From: RUG12461 sp045657665
Lineage (GTDB): Bacteria; Bacillota; Clostridia; Lachnospirales; Lachnospiraceae
DNA length: 64,000 nt
Direction: 5' to 3'
NCBI GenBank assembly: GCA_045657665.1
Contig: JAZOTN010000001.1
Span: forward strand, 1 to 64,000
Within the stretch, counting starts at the first letter, position 1. Each line of letters opens with the position of its first letter. The notes beneath the pieces are model-generated. The model saw nothing but the letters and a program-made list of their open reading frames with translations, did no database searches and was not told the origin of the DNA. The position numbers and the translations under genes are program-made. Below are positions 28,064-37,579 of this stretch, piece by piece.

Positions 28064-30181
28064 TTGGCTGGAAGAGAATACCCGTTAGAGAGAACCAGAA
28101 ATATCGGGATCATGGCTCATATCGACGCCGGAAAGACGACGCTTACCGAGCGTATTCTCTATTACACCGGTGTCAACTACAAGATTGGTGAGACCTACGA
28201 AGGTACTGCTACCATGGACTGGATGGAGCAGGAAGCAGAGAGAGGTATCACCATTACTTCCGCAGCCACCACCTGCCACTGGACGCCGCAGGAGAAAGCA
28301 AAACCGAAAGCCGGTGCACTGGAGCATCGTATCAACATCATCGATACTCCCGGACACGTGGATTTCACGGTGGAGGTAGAGCGTTCGCTTCGCGTTCTGG
28401 ATGGCGCGGTCGGTGTTTTCGATGCAAAGGGCGGTGTTGAGCCTCAGTCCGAAAATGTCTGGAGACAGGCGGACACATACAGCGTTCCGCGTATGGCGTT
28501 CGTAAACAAAATGGATATCCTTGGAGCGGATTTCTTCAATACTGTGAAGGAGATCGGCACCAAGCTCGGAAAGAATGCGGTGGTGACACAGCTCCCCATC
28601 GGCAAAGAGGATTATTTCAAGGGAATCGTGGATCTTTTTGAGATGCAGGCTTACATCTATAACGATGCAAAGGGCGAAGACATCACGATCACCGATATCC
28701 CGGATGATATGAAGGATGAGGCGGAACAGTATCATACGGAGCTCGTTGAGAAGATCTGCGAGTTTGATGACGACCTCATGGAGAAGTACCTGGAGGGCGA
28801 AGAGCCGTCCATCGAAGAACTGAAGGCAGGTCTTCGTAAGGGAACAATCTCCAATGCAGGCGTTCCGGTTTGCTGCGGATCCGCTCACCAGAACAAGGGA
28901 ATCCAGAAGCTGATTGACGCGGTCGTAGAATTCATGCCCGCACCTACCGATATCCCGGCGATCAAGGGAACGGATATGGAGGGAAATGAGATCGAGCGTC
29001 ACGCATCGGACGAAGAGCCGTTTTCGGCACTTGCGTTCAAGATCATGGCAGATCCATTTGTCGGTAAGCTTGCATTCTTCCGTGTTTATTCCGGAACCGT
29101 CAACTCCGGTTCCTATGTATTAAATGCAACGAAGGATAAGAAAGAGCGTATTGGACGTATCCTGCAGATGCATGCAAATAAGCGTTCCGAGCTGGACAAG
29201 GCTTATTCAGGCGATATCGCGGCTGCGGTCGGTCTCAAGGTGACGGCAACCGGTGATACGCTCTGTGACGAGCAGCATCCTGTAATCCTGGAGTCCATGG
29301 AGTTCCCGGAGCCGGTTATCGAGCTCGCGATTGAGCCGAAGACCAAGGCGGGTCAGCAGAAGATGGGCGAAGCCCTTGCGAAGCTGGCAGAGGAGGATCC
29401 GACGTTCCGCGCTCATACGAACGAAGAGACCGGACAGACGATCATTGCCGGTATGGGAGAGCTCCATCTCGAGATCATCGTAGACAGACTTCTCCGCGAG
29501 TACAAGGTCGAAGCAAATGTCGGTGCGCCGCAGGTTGCTTACAAGGAGACCTTCACGAAGCCGGTGGAGCAGGAATACAAATATGCGAAGCAGTCCGGTG
29601 GACGCGGTCAGTACGGACACTGCAAGGTTCGATTCGAGCCGATGGATGCAAATGCGGAGGAAACTTTCAAGTTTGAATCCGCGGTTGTCGGCGGAGCGAT
29701 CCCGAAGGAGTACATCCCGGCAGTCGGCGAAGGTATCGAGGAAGCGGCTCAGGCCGGTATCCTTGCAGGTTTCCCGGTGCTTGGTATTCATGCGACCGTA
29801 TTTGACGGAAGCTACCATGAGGTAGACTCATCCGAAATGGCATTCCATATCGCAGGTTCCATGTGTTTCAAGGAGGCAATGCAGAAAGCAGAGCCGACCC
29901 TTCTTGAACCGATCATGAAGGTGGAGGTTACAATGCCCGAGGAATACATGGGTGATGTCATCGGTGATATCAACTCCCGCCGCGGACAGATCGAAGGTAT
30001 GGAGGATGTCGGAAACGGCAAGCTCGTGAAGGCACATGTGCCGCTTGCGGAAATGTTCGGCTACTCTACGGATCTTCGTAGTGCGACGCAGGGACGCGGA
30101 AACTACTCGATGTTCTTCGAGAAATATGCTCCCGCACCGAAGTCTGTTACGGATAAGATCATCTCGGAACACAAGAAATAA
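28064..30181 (+). CDS. fusA: elongation factor G
   Basis: The 705-aa GTPase starts at TTG with GGAGGAAAAG upstream. G motifs are AHIDAGKTT (about residues 18-26), RGITITSAA in switch I, DTPGHVDF and NKMD. Domains II-V follow, including the catalytic loop region near GQYGHCKV. It drives translocation on the ribosome. Length and motifs agree with the standard fusA product of str operons. Confidence 0.98.
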   Translation: MAGREYPLERTRNIGIMAHIDAGKTTLTERILYYTGVNYKIGETYEGTATMDWMEQEAERGITITSAATTCHWTPQEKAKPKAGALEHRINIIDTPGHVDFTVEVERSLRVLDGAVGVFDAKGGVEPQSENVWRQADTYSVPRMAFVNKMDILGADFFNTVKEIGTKLGKNAVVTQLPIGKEDYFKGIVDLFEMQAYIYNDAKGEDITITDIPDDMKDEAEQYHTELVEKICEFDDDLMEKYLEGEEPSIEELKAGLRKGTISNAGVPVCCGSAHQNKGIQKLIDAVVEFMPAPTDIPAIKGTDMEGNEIERHASDEEPFSALAFKIMADPFVGKLAFFRVYSGTVNSGSYVLNATKDKKERIGRILQMHANKRSELDKAYSGDIAAAVGLKVTATGDTLCDEQHPVILESMEFPEPVIELAIEPKTKAGQQKMGEALAKLAEEDPTFRAHTNEETGQTIIAGMGELHLEIIVDRLLREYKVEANVGAPQVAYKETFTKPVEQEYKYAKQSGGRGQYGHCKVRFEPMDANAEETFKFESAVVGGAIPKEYIPAVGEGIEEAAQAGILAGFPVLGIHATVFDGSYHEVDSSEMAFHIAGSMCFKEAMQKAEPTLLEPIMKVEVTMPEEYMGDVIGDINSRRGQIEGMEDVGNGKLVKAHVPLAEMFGYSTDLRSATQGRGNYSMFFEKYAPAPKSVTDKIISEHKK

Positions 30182-30198
30182 AAAACAGGGACACCAGG

Positions 30199-30245
30199 CA
30201 AATCAAGGGCAAAGCCTGAGGATGAGTTTAGTGGACTCAGGAACC
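30199..30245 (+). repeat. dispersed intergenic repeat, copy C (partial)
   Basis: The gap before tuf contains AATCAAGGGC.., GATGAGTTTAGTGGA and AGGAACC, matching parts of the copies after tuf. A hairpin CCTGAG/CTCAGG encloses the central GAGTTTAG block. It is shorter and more diverged than the others. Confidence 0.45.
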
Positions 30246-30265
30246 AATCAAACGTAACATTATGC

Positions 30266-30294
30266 TTGAAAAATCCTAGAAATTTTTATATAAT
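30266..30294 (+). promoter_or_regulatory. sigma-A promoter of tuf
   Basis: TTGAAA (30266-30271), a 17-bp spacer and TATAAT (30289-30294) lie 59 bp before tuf, so EF-Tu has its own promoter besides read-through from fusA. Confidence 0.85.
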
Positions 30295-30352
30295 CAAGCA
30301 TAGCTGTATTAATCAAATGTAAACCGGAGAGAGGTTTACGGAAGGAGACGAA

Positions 30353-31540
30353 ATGGCAAAAGCAAAATTTGAAAGAACCAAACCGCATTGTAACATTGGT
30401 ACCATCGGTCACGTAGATCATGGTAAAACCACTCTGACCGCAGCAATCACAAAGGTGCTTTCCGAGAAGGTGGCAGGAAACGTTGCAACCGATTTCGAAA
30501 ACATCGATAAGGCTCCGGAAGAGAGAGAAAGAGGTATCACGATCTCTACAGCTCACGTAGAGTATGAGACCGAGAAGAGACATTACGCACACGTTGACTG
30601 CCCCGGCCACGCTGACTATGTCAAGAACATGATCACCGGTGCTGCACAGATGGACGGTGCGATCCTCGTAGTAGCTGCTACCGATGGTGTTATGGCACAG
30701 ACCAAGGAGCATATCCTTCTGTCCCGTCAGGTAGGTGTTCCGTACATTGTTGTATTCCTTAACAAGTGCGACATGGTTGACGATCCGGAGCTCATCGAGC
30801 TGGTTGAGATGGAAGTTACCGAGCAGCTTGAGGAGTACGGCTTCAAGGATTGCCCGATCATCAAGGGTTCCGCTCTGAAGGCTCTTGAGGATCCGTCAGG
30901 CGAGTGGGGCGACAAGATCATGGAGCTCATGAACACTGTTGATGAGTATATCCCGGATCCGGAGCGCGACACTGACAAGCCGTTCCTGATGGCAGTAGAG
31001 GATGTCTTCACCATTACCGGTCGTGGTACCGTTGCTACCGGCCGTGTAGAGCGTGGAACGCTTCACCTTAATGACGAGCTTGAGATCCTTGGTGTTCGTG
31101 AGGATGTTCAGAAGACTGTTGTTACCGGTATCGAGATGTTCCGGAAACAGCTTGACGAGGCTATGGCTGGTGATAATATCGGTGCTCTGCTTCGTGGTAT
31201 CGATCGTGATAAGATCGAGCGTGGACAGGTTCTTGCAAAACCGGGTACGGTTACCTGCCACAAGAAGTTTACGGCTCAGGTATACGTTCTGACGAAGGAC
31301 GAGGGTGGCCGTCATACACCGTTCTTCAACAACTATCGTCCGCAGTTCTATTTCCGTACCACCGACGTAACGGGTGTCTGCAACCTTCCGGCCGGTACCG
31401 AAATGTGCATGCCTGGCGATAACATCGAGATGACCATCGAGCTGATTCATCCGGTTGCTATGGAGCAGGGTCTTACCTTCGCTATCCGTGAGGGTGGTCG
31501 TACCGTTGGATCAGGACGTATTGCTTCGATTATCGAATAA
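30353..31540 (+). CDS. tuf: elongation factor Tu
   Basis: The 395-aa EF-Tu has GHVDHGKTT (residues 18-26), DCPGHADYVKNMITGAAQMDG, NKCDMVDD and the C-terminal GGRTVGSGRIASIIE. It delivers aminoacyl-tRNA to the ribosome. GAAGGAGA precedes the ATG. Codon choice is strongly biased, as expected for a highly expressed gene. It closes the translation supercluster and is flanked on both sides by copies of the intergenic repeat. Confidence 0.98.
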   Translation: MAKAKFERTKPHCNIGTIGHVDHGKTTLTAAITKVLSEKVAGNVATDFENIDKAPEERERGITISTAHVEYETEKRHYAHVDCPGHADYVKNMITGAAQMDGAILVVAATDGVMAQTKEHILLSRQVGVPYIVVFLNKCDMVDDPELIELVEMEVTEQLEEYGFKDCPIIKGSALKALEDPSGEWGDKIMELMNTVDEYIPDPERDTDKPFLMAVEDVFTITGRGTVATGRVERGTLHLNDELEILGVREDVQKTVVTGIEMFRKQLDEAMAGDNIGALLRGIDRDKIERGQVLAKPGTVTCHKKFTAQVYVLTKDEGGRHTPFFNNYRPQFYFRTTDVTGVCNLPAGTEMCMPGDNIEMTIELIHPVAMEQGLTFAIREGGRTVGSGRIASIIE

Positions 31541-31550
31541 GCCGAAAGCA

Positions 31551-31660
31551 ACTTAACGAAGACAAGCCATCGGCGCAGTCTGAGTTTAGTGCGAGGCTGT
31601 TCTTCGAGATTAACGAAATCAAGCGAAGCGCAGATTGAGTTTAGCGAGAAGAACTTCATT
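31551..31660 (+). repeat. dispersed intergenic repeat, copies B1 and B2 in tandem
   Basis: Two units (about 31551-31605 and 31609-31660) follow the tuf stop codon. Both share TTAACGAA, AAGC, GCGCAG and TGAGTTTAG in the same order. B2 also matches copy A over its full length, including the GAACTTCATT end. No reading frame covers them; a terminator follows. Confidence 0.6.
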
Positions 31661-31672
31661 TAACAAAACAAA

Positions 31673-31704
31673 AAGGCTCTCGGAGATTTCTCCGGGAGCT
31701 TTTT
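31673..31704 (+). terminator. terminator after tuf
   Basis: GCTCTCGGAGA and TCTCCGGGAGC form a stem around a short loop, followed by five T residues. It ends the tuf transcript after the two repeat units. Confidence 0.9.
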
Positions 31705-31806
31705 CATTTGGTGGCAACCAGGCGTCTCCTCCTTCGTATAATACAATAAATGGTACTAATTTCCCGTTGAGAATTTGTAATTACGTGCCGATAATAAATA
31801 CAAAGC

Positions 31807-31834
31807 TGGACAAGATATTGATTAGGATAGAATC
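31807..31834 (+). promoter_or_regulatory. possible promoter of the 90-aa gene
   Basis: TGGACA (31807-31812), a 16-bp spacer and TAGAAT (31829-31834) lie 28 bp before the start at 31863. Another -10-like TATAAT occurs at 31736-31741 without a good -35. Confidence 0.4.
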
Positions 31835-31862
31835 GGACGCACAAGATACAGGAGGTACGCTT

Positions 31863-32135
31863 ATGATCATGGAAGTCGAAGCTGTGAGCCCGTTTTATGC
31901 AAATTCACAGGAGTCACCCAGAGAAGCAGGGGTTTATCGTAGACGAAGAAATCCAAAGGTCGCTTTTGGCACCATGCTTGAGGAGGAGGAAGGAAAGCTT
32001 ACCGTTCCGGTAGAGGAATCTTCTGTGCGGAAAACCACAGATCCGATGGAGAGTCATTACGCTTTGAATGAGCAGGAGCTGGAGGAGAGCTTGAAAAAGC
32101 TTCTTCAATATGCGGGACTGGATGGTTTGGAATAA
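31863..32135 (+). CDS. hypothetical protein, 90 aa
   Basis: The start at 31863 (MIMEVEAVSPFYANSQ) has GGAGG 7 nt upstream; the longer open frame from 31635 runs through the tuf terminator and is rejected. The soluble product is rich in Glu and Arg, with RRRRNPKVAFGTML in the middle and a C-terminal amphipathic stretch (EQELEESLKKLLQYAG). I do not recognise a family. It stands alone between terminators and convergent to the HD-GYP gene. Confidence 0.6.
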   Translation: MIMEVEAVSPFYANSQESPREAGVYRRRRNPKVAFGTMLEEEEGKLTVPVEESSVRKTTDPMESHYALNEQELEESLKKLLQYAGLDGLE

Positions 32136-32186
32136 ATAAGCGAAGCTCCCATGCAGCAAGTATGAAAAAGGCATGGGAGCTTATTT
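32135..32186. terminator. bidirectional terminator between convergent genes
   Basis: AAGCTCCCATGC (32143-32154) pairs perfectly with GCATGGGAGCTT (32171-32182), with AATAAG/CTTATT extending it. U-rich ends exist in both directions, though neither is a long T-run. It overlaps the last bases of the minus-strand gene. Confidence 0.7.
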
Positions 32187-34577
32187 GATTCTTATATTTG
32201 TAAGCGCCACCTGATCCCCGGTAAGAGCTGCATAAACGCTGCCGAATTCCCCTGTAATGGTAGTGATGCTCACGATATCTATGCCGCCGTTTTTGGTTCT
32301 GACGGTGATTACATTCTCTTTCTGAGTGATAAACACATCGCAATCCATACCCTTCTTGTTGAGAGCTCTCCATGAGTCCCATCCTGTGAAAGTCTCATCT
32401 TTCTGTATGAAAATCTTGTTATCTACATTTTTATCTGACTCCCAATCCTCACCGTCAAATCGGATCAGCACAAGATCTCTGTGATCCGGATCACCCGTGC
32501 TGCCGTTTTCAGATGTAAACAGTTTAATATACGGGCAGTGCCAGATTAAACGTGCGGTCGGAAAGCTCATGGAATGGAAGGATATTTTCATTCCATCTCT
32601 GACAGGAATAGACTCGGATAATGCCGCACACCATCCTTCCACCTGCACATTCGGGATATCCCCCGCAGGAGCGTTGATATAGCTGATCTCTTCGGCGATT
32701 CTCGGTATATCCTCCGGCCCGATTTCTTCCGTTTCCTTGTCAACGGTTACATTCCATATATGACAGTGCTCGCCCGTCAGCGACAGATAAGCATACCTTG
32801 TGACATCCGAAAGCGCGATGGTAACCTGAACGCTGCCGAAGGAATTCGTGATCTTGATCTGAATATGATCTCTGTAACGGACAGCTTCGATCTCATACCG
32901 TTGGCCTTTGGCATAGATTTTTTCAAGGTTAAGGTTATCCATCGATTCGTAACCGGAACGTTCGGTGATGATTTTTCTTGCATTGTGCTTCACCGTCTTG
33001 CCGTCAAGTCTTACCTCGGCATATTCAACATACAGCATATCCTCGATCTCCTTTTCGGAGCGCTGAACTCTTCCGTCGAGCGAATCAAAGAGGATGAGCG
33101 ATGGAATATACTGCTTTCCTCTGTAATTTGCGCTCGGTTTAGCCTTCAACGTGATCTTTGTGATATTGCTGCTTATCAGAATCCCCTCAGAGATATCTTC
33201 TTTGTATTCCCGGCAGTTAAGCGTATTCTTGCCCGCAAGCTCCCGGATCTCTCCCCGATCCTTCATCTCATATTCTACGTCCAGATCGATGAGATGGAGC
33301 ATAAGCTTGGCGAACTCAGGATCAAACTGCGTGCCTGCTCCCTTTACAATTTCTTCCCTGACCTGATCATGCGGAATGGGATCTCTGTAGCTTCGCTTGG
33401 AGGTCATCGCATCATAGGCATCGGCAACGGCTATGATCCGGGCGATTTCCGGGATATCATCGCCCTTTAACCGATCCGGATATCCTTTTCCGTCGTATCT
33501 TTCATGATGATGATGTGCTCCGATACTTAAATATGGCGAGCGGCTGATACGTGACAGAATCTCGTTGCCGATCAGGGGATGCTTTTTGATCCAGGCAAAT
33601 TCCTCATCGTCCAGCTTTCCATCCTTATTGATAATGCGGTCCGGCACACCGATCTTGCCCACATCATGCAGCAGAGCGGCATAATACACCTTATCGCACA
33701 TATCATCATCCAGACCAGCAAGCTCGGCGATCTTTCTCGAATAATCAGCGACTCTTGATGAATGACCGTGTGTATATTTGTCCTTGGCATCTATCGCAGA
33801 GGCCAGCGCTTCCGCTGCTTGCTCAAACAGCTCCCGCATTTCCTTCTGTTTATTTGTCAAAAATTCCACTTCCAGCCTGTTCGCCCGGGAAATCGTTTCA
33901 TTCATATCAAGAAGCGCAAAGATGTAGAGAATAATTGCAACCAAAACCACCGCTATATTATTTAGCGACAGTCCGTACAGGAACATCTGTGCCACGCTGG
34001 CGGCAATCGGAACAATCGTAAAGAGGAGCAATGAGAGGCTGATATTTTTGCTGAGCTTATTGTAATACTGGACAATTACGGAAAAAGACAAGAGGAACAC
34101 GATGAGCGGGATCGCATAACAGATGTAGTAACCCGGCTCCGAACGCTGATAGCAGTTATATTCGTCAAACGTATAATACAATCCGGTAAACTGGGATATG
34201 ACAACCAGCAGCACGCCAACGGCTGCAATGATAAGACCTGCTTTCAGCCGAAGGGGCGCCTTTTCCAAGCCTCCTTCATTGGTATAAAGATCTATGAGGT
34301 AAAGGATAAACGCGATCTCCAAAAAAAGAATCAGAAAGAAAACCATGAAATTGCTGATCCGAACCATCCAGAACCCGGTGCTTGTAAGATCTCCTCGGTA
34401 TAGATAGGCAAATCGGTCAAAAACAAGCAAAAACATGGCTCCAAGCTCTATCGACATCAGCAGGGTCTTTCTTCTGGCAGAAGGAATCCTTGTCATAAAG
34501 GTGATAACCGCAAGAATTAAGCAGATTCCGATCAATACGAGCATTAGATCAAGCTGATGCTCTCTTAGGTAATTCAT
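32181..34577 (-). CDS. membrane HD-GYP protein with long beta-rich C-terminal part
   Basis: The 798-aa protein has about seven N-terminal transmembrane helices (residues 10-245), a linker helix, and an HD-GYP domain at about 255-430 with HDVGKIG and the signature HHERYDGKGYP. It probably hydrolyses cyclic di-GMP. The remaining 360 residues are beta-rich and appear to hold two related modules, each ending alike (TRYAYLSLTGEHCHIWNVTV and VYAALTGDQVALTNIRI), resembling concanavalin-like jelly rolls. They follow the cytoplasmic HD-GYP without a further membrane helix, so they should be cytoplasmic. AAAGGAG precedes the ATG. Confidence 0.85.
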   Translation of the reverse strand: MNYLREHQLDLMLVLIGICLILAVITFMTRIPSARRKTLLMSIELGAMFLLVFDRFAYLYRGDLTSTGFWMVRISNFMVFFLILFLEIAFILYLIDLYTNEGGLEKAPLRLKAGLIIAAVGVLLVVISQFTGLYYTFDEYNCYQRSEPGYYICYAIPLIVFLLSFSVIVQYYNKLSKNISLSLLLFTIVPIAASVAQMFLYGLSLNNIAVVLVAIILYIFALLDMNETISRANRLEVEFLTNKQKEMRELFEQAAEALASAIDAKDKYTHGHSSRVADYSRKIAELAGLDDDMCDKVYYAALLHDVGKIGVPDRIINKDGKLDDEEFAWIKKHPLIGNEILSRISRSPYLSIGAHHHHERYDGKGYPDRLKGDDIPEIARIIAVADAYDAMTSKRSYRDPIPHDQVREEIVKGAGTQFDPEFAKLMLHLIDLDVEYEMKDRGEIRELAGKNTLNCREYKEDISEGILISSNITKITLKAKPSANYRGKQYIPSLILFDSLDGRVQRSEKEIEDMLYVEYAEVRLDGKTVKHNARKIITERSGYESMDNLNLEKIYAKGQRYEIEAVRYRDHIQIKITNSFGSVQVTIALSDVTRYAYLSLTGEHCHIWNVTVDKETEEIGPEDIPRIAEEISYINAPAGDIPNVQVEGWCAALSESIPVRDGMKISFHSMSFPTARLIWHCPYIKLFTSENGSTGDPDHRDLVLIRFDGEDWESDKNVDNKIFIQKDETFTGWDSWRALNKKGMDCDVFITQKENVITVRTKNGGIDIVSITTITGEFGSVYAALTGDQVALTNIRIK

Positions 34578-34683
34578 TTAACATTTACTCCTTTTGGCAC
34601 ATGATTCTCCTGAGGGGCAATATTTAGAAATTCTAGCACATTTTCATGCGGATGTAAACGAAAGCCGGGCTGTGAAAAAAGGC

Positions 34684-34712
34684 TTTAAAAACATTACGGA
34701 ATACACTATAAT
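34684..34712 (+). promoter_or_regulatory. promoter of the PAP2 phosphatase gene
   Basis: TTTAAA (34684-34689), a 17-bp spacer and TATAAT (34707-34712) lie 31 bp before the ATG, followed by the ribosome binding site GGAAGGAGA. Confidence 0.7.
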
Positions 34713-34743
34713 GGGAATAATGTGAACGGAAGGAGAACTGACA

Positions 34744-35361
34744 ATGGATCAGCTTTTTTACGGATTTGACACCGCGCTCTATACTTTTTTCTGGCAGTTT
34801 CAGAACTCGGTGACGATCGGAATAGCTGATGTATGCCAGCACATGGGAGACATGCTGGCCTACATCATTTATTTTGGGATTTCACTGCTTCTTTGCTTCC
34901 CGAAGAGAACCAGAAGGTACGGCGTGGCTATGGTGGTTGCCTTTCTTGTGGCCTTTCTCCTGGTGAACGTCATAGTCAAACCGAGTGCTGGAAGGCTGAG
35001 ACCCTATATCACCTTGCAGGACACTCCGTTTTGGGAGACCTATCAGACGCACTGGATCAATGCCGGCTCGCATCTTGAGGATGACCTGTCCTTCCCGTCC
35101 GGTCATACATCGATGAACTTTGCGATATTTACGGCTCTTGTGACTGTACTTGTCAAGGACAAAAAGAAGTGGGCATGGCTTCTCATGATTATCCCGGCCA
35201 TTGTGGGAATCTCAAGAATCATCCGTTGTGTGCATTATCCGAGCGATGTGCTGGGAGGGATGATCATTGGGATCATTGCCGGACTGATCGGTTATCTGAT
35301 GGTAACGAAAGTAATTCCGGCTATATTAAACAGGAGAAATGCCAAAAGCGCCAAGCAATGA
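34744..35361 (+). CDS. PAP2-family membrane phosphatase
   Basis: The 205-aa membrane protein has the three PAP2 motifs: KPSAGRLRP (about residue 80), PSGHTSMNF (about 119) and SRIIRCVHYPSDVLGG (about 157), with the catalytic histidines in the last two. Five to six transmembrane helices surround them. The family dephosphorylates undecaprenyl pyrophosphate or phosphatidic acid and related lipids. The lipid substrate cannot be told from sequence. It has its own promoter and terminator and is monocistronic. Confidence 0.9.
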   Translation: MDQLFYGFDTALYTFFWQFQNSVTIGIADVCQHMGDMLAYIIYFGISLLLCFPKRTRRYGVAMVVAFLVAFLLVNVIVKPSAGRLRPYITLQDTPFWETYQTHWINAGSHLEDDLSFPSGHTSMNFAIFTALVTVLVKDKKKWAWLLMIIPAIVGISRIIRCVHYPSDVLGGMIIGIIAGLIGYLMVTKVIPAILNRRNAKSAKQ

Positions 35362-35430
35362 AATCGCAGGTGTACCTTGCACGAAGACCCGGAAGGCATT
35401 ATACGCTTTGAGAAAAATGTATGCCCCACA

Positions 35431-35464
35431 AAACACCATTCGGCAAATGTCGGTGGTGTTTTTC
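35431..35464 (+). terminator. terminator after the PAP2 gene
   Basis: AAACACCA and TGGTGTTT pair around a loop with a smaller inner stem, followed by a T-run. It lies 70 bp after the stop codon. Confidence 0.85.
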
Positions 35465-35518
35465 TTTCGAAAATGCTAAAATAAAAATAATGAAATCAAA
35501 AAGAAGGAAGTGTTAATC

Positions 35519-36877
35519 ATGCAGGTAGCGCAGATCCTGGCAGTAATTATTTTCGTCGTCATGTTTGTTTTGATCGTTATGGATAAGATCGAGCGGCAAT
35601 ACGTGACGCTGGCGTGCGGACTGCTGACGTTGATTCTGGTTTTCGGGATGGCGATGAGGAGCCCCTCCGCTGTTCTGGATACCTTAAATTTCCGAAGTAT
35701 CTTTACACTGAATTTCTGGTATGCCGGATCCGGCGGAGAAGCGGAAAGTGTCGGCATCAACTGGGCCACCATCATTTTCTTGGCCGGAATGATGATCATG
35801 GTGGAGGGTATGGCGCGGACCGGATTTTTCAGGTGGCTGTGCATGGTGTTTGCGAAAGCCGTGAATTATAAGCCCATTCCCTTATTTGTAGCCTTTATGG
35901 TGATGTCCGCGGGACTTGCCATGTTTATTGACAGCATCACGGTCATTTTGTTCCTGGCCGCAGTGACGGTGGAGCTTGCGCAGCTCCTCAAGATCGACCC
36001 GATCCCGATGATCCTTTCCGAGATTTTCTGCGCGAATCTGGGAGGCTCCGCCACCATGTGTGGGGATCCGCCGAACATCATTATCGGAACCGCGCTTGGT
36101 CTTTCCTTCGGGCAGTTCCTGACCAATACCGGCTTGATCGCCCTGATCTCCCTTCTGGTGGTGATCTTTTACTATTTTATGGTCTTCCGGAAGGAGTTGG
36201 TGGCGGAGGAGCATGAGACGGTGGATGTTGCCTCGATGCCAAGACCCGGAGAAGCCATTGTGGACCGGAAGGGCTTTTTCATCAGCTGCGCGATTTTTGG
36301 CACGGCAGTGGTTCTATTGATCACACATGCGCAGACCGGACTTTCGGTGGCGTTCATCGGCACGGTGATCGCGATCGTGACCCTGATCACCGCGGGAAGG
36401 CATATTCCGGAAATCCTAAAAAAAGTGGACTATAAGACGCTGCTGTTTTTTATCGGCCTCTTTATTGTGGTGGGAGGACTGGAGCAGACGGGAATTCTGG
36501 AGCTGATCGCCGGTCTCATCGGAAAGCTGTCCGGAGGAAATGCTCATATCATGGTGGCCATTATCATCTGGGTTTCCGCCATTGCCAGTGCCTTTGTGGA
36601 CAATATCCCCTTTGCGGCCACCATGGTGCCGGTGATCAGGAGCCTTTCCGTGACCATGGGTGTGGATATCCATACGCTGGCCTGGACCCTTGCCATGGGA
36701 ACGGATATCGGAGGAAGCGCCACCCCCATCGGGGCTTCCGCAAATGTGGTCGGAACCTCCGTGGCGGCGAAGAACGGTTATCCCATCAGCTGGGGAAGAT
36801 ACTGCAAGACCTCTGCGCCGGCGACAGTCATCGTGGTAGCTATTTCGATGGTGATCATCTTTATAAGATACCTGTAA
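35519..36877 (+). CDS. ArsB/NhaD/CitM-type ion transporter
   Basis: The 452-aa membrane protein has about 11-12 helices and the two inverted-repeat signatures of the ion transporter superfamily: MCGDPPNIIIGTALG (about residue 179) and GTDIGGSATPIGASANVVG (about 400). Substrate may be Na+/H+, arsenite or a dicarboxylate. The ATG at 35519 is preferred to the GTG at 35510 because the latter lies in the AAGGAAG ribosome binding site. It is followed after 16 bp by a cytidylate-kinase-like gene. Confidence 0.85.
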   Translation: MQVAQILAVIIFVVMFVLIVMDKIERQYVTLACGLLTLILVFGMAMRSPSAVLDTLNFRSIFTLNFWYAGSGGEAESVGINWATIIFLAGMMIMVEGMARTGFFRWLCMVFAKAVNYKPIPLFVAFMVMSAGLAMFIDSITVILFLAAVTVELAQLLKIDPIPMILSEIFCANLGGSATMCGDPPNIIIGTALGLSFGQFLTNTGLIALISLLVVIFYYFMVFRKELVAEEHETVDVASMPRPGEAIVDRKGFFISCAIFGTAVVLLITHAQTGLSVAFIGTVIAIVTLITAGRHIPEILKKVDYKTLLFFIGLFIVVGGLEQTGILELIAGLIGKLSGGNAHIMVAIIIWVSAIASAFVDNIPFAATMVPVIRSLSVTMGVDIHTLAWTLAMGTDIGGSATPIGASANVVGTSVAAKNGYPISWGRYCKTSAPATVIVVAISMVIIFIRYL

Positions 36878-36893
36878 AAAAGGAGGAAACCCT

Positions 36894-37490
36894 ATGGATA
36901 AGCAGCTTTTAATTTCTATCAGCAGAACCTACGGAAGCGGCGGACATGCCATTGCGGCAAAAATTGCGGAGGATCTGGGCCTTCCCCTTTATGACCGGAA
37001 TCTTTTAGAGCGGATGTCCGAGGAGCATATCATAAAAAACGACGAATATAAGAAAATCGATGACCGGCCGCATATCGCCATGCCAAGCCGCAGAGTTCGC
37101 GGTTATTCCAATTCCATGGTGGATAATCTTTTGGAGCTCCAGTTTGACTATCTTCGAAAGCTGGCGGATCAGGGAGAGTCCTTTGTGATTGTGGGAAGAT
37201 GCTCGGAGATGGCATTAAAACAGCATCCGGGGCTGATTTCCGTTTTTGTGACCGGAGACATCGAAGCCAGGATTCGAAGGATTTCCGAGATCCAGAAGCT
37301 GAAAAAAAGGGACGCCGCCAATAAGATCAAGCGGGTGGACAAGATGCGGAGAGCTTACCATGATCGGTTCAGCAAGAAACACTGGGGAGATCCGAGCGGC
37401 TATGATCTTTGCATCAACAGTACCAGGCTTTCGGTGGACGGGACGGCCGGCATCCTGGAAAAATATATTGAGGCACGCATGGAAGTATGA
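36894..37490 (+). CDS. cytidylate-kinase-like protein
   Basis: The 198-aa P-loop protein belongs to the cytidylate-kinase-like family (PF13189): it begins ISISRTYGSGGHAIAAKIAEDLGLPLYDRNLLE, has FVIVGRCSEM near residue 100 and an Arg-rich lid (RRISEIQKLKKRDAANKIKRVDKMR). These proteins often sit next to transporters with unclear roles. It is not the essential Cmk, which has a different N-terminus. It forms an operon with the transporter upstream. Confidence 0.85.
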   Translation: MDKQLLISISRTYGSGGHAIAAKIAEDLGLPLYDRNLLERMSEEHIIKNDEYKKIDDRPHIAMPSRRVRGYSNSMVDNLLELQFDYLRKLADQGESFVIVGRCSEMALKQHPGLISVFVTGDIEARIRRISEIQKLKKRDAANKIKRVDKMRRAYHDRFSKKHWGDPSGYDLCINSTRLSVDGTAGILEKYIEARMEV

Positions 37491-37579
37491 TAAAATGAAC
37501 CACAGATTATTCGAGAGTCCTGAAAGGAGGATGGCGGAGCCTTTGCAGAAGCAGGAGGAGAGGCGATGCCGGGTGAAAA

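Noticed and set aside
31635..31862. Upstream extension of the 90-aa hypothetical gene
   Set aside because: The extension would run through the tuf terminator and the last repeat unit; the start at 31863 has a well-placed GGAGG.
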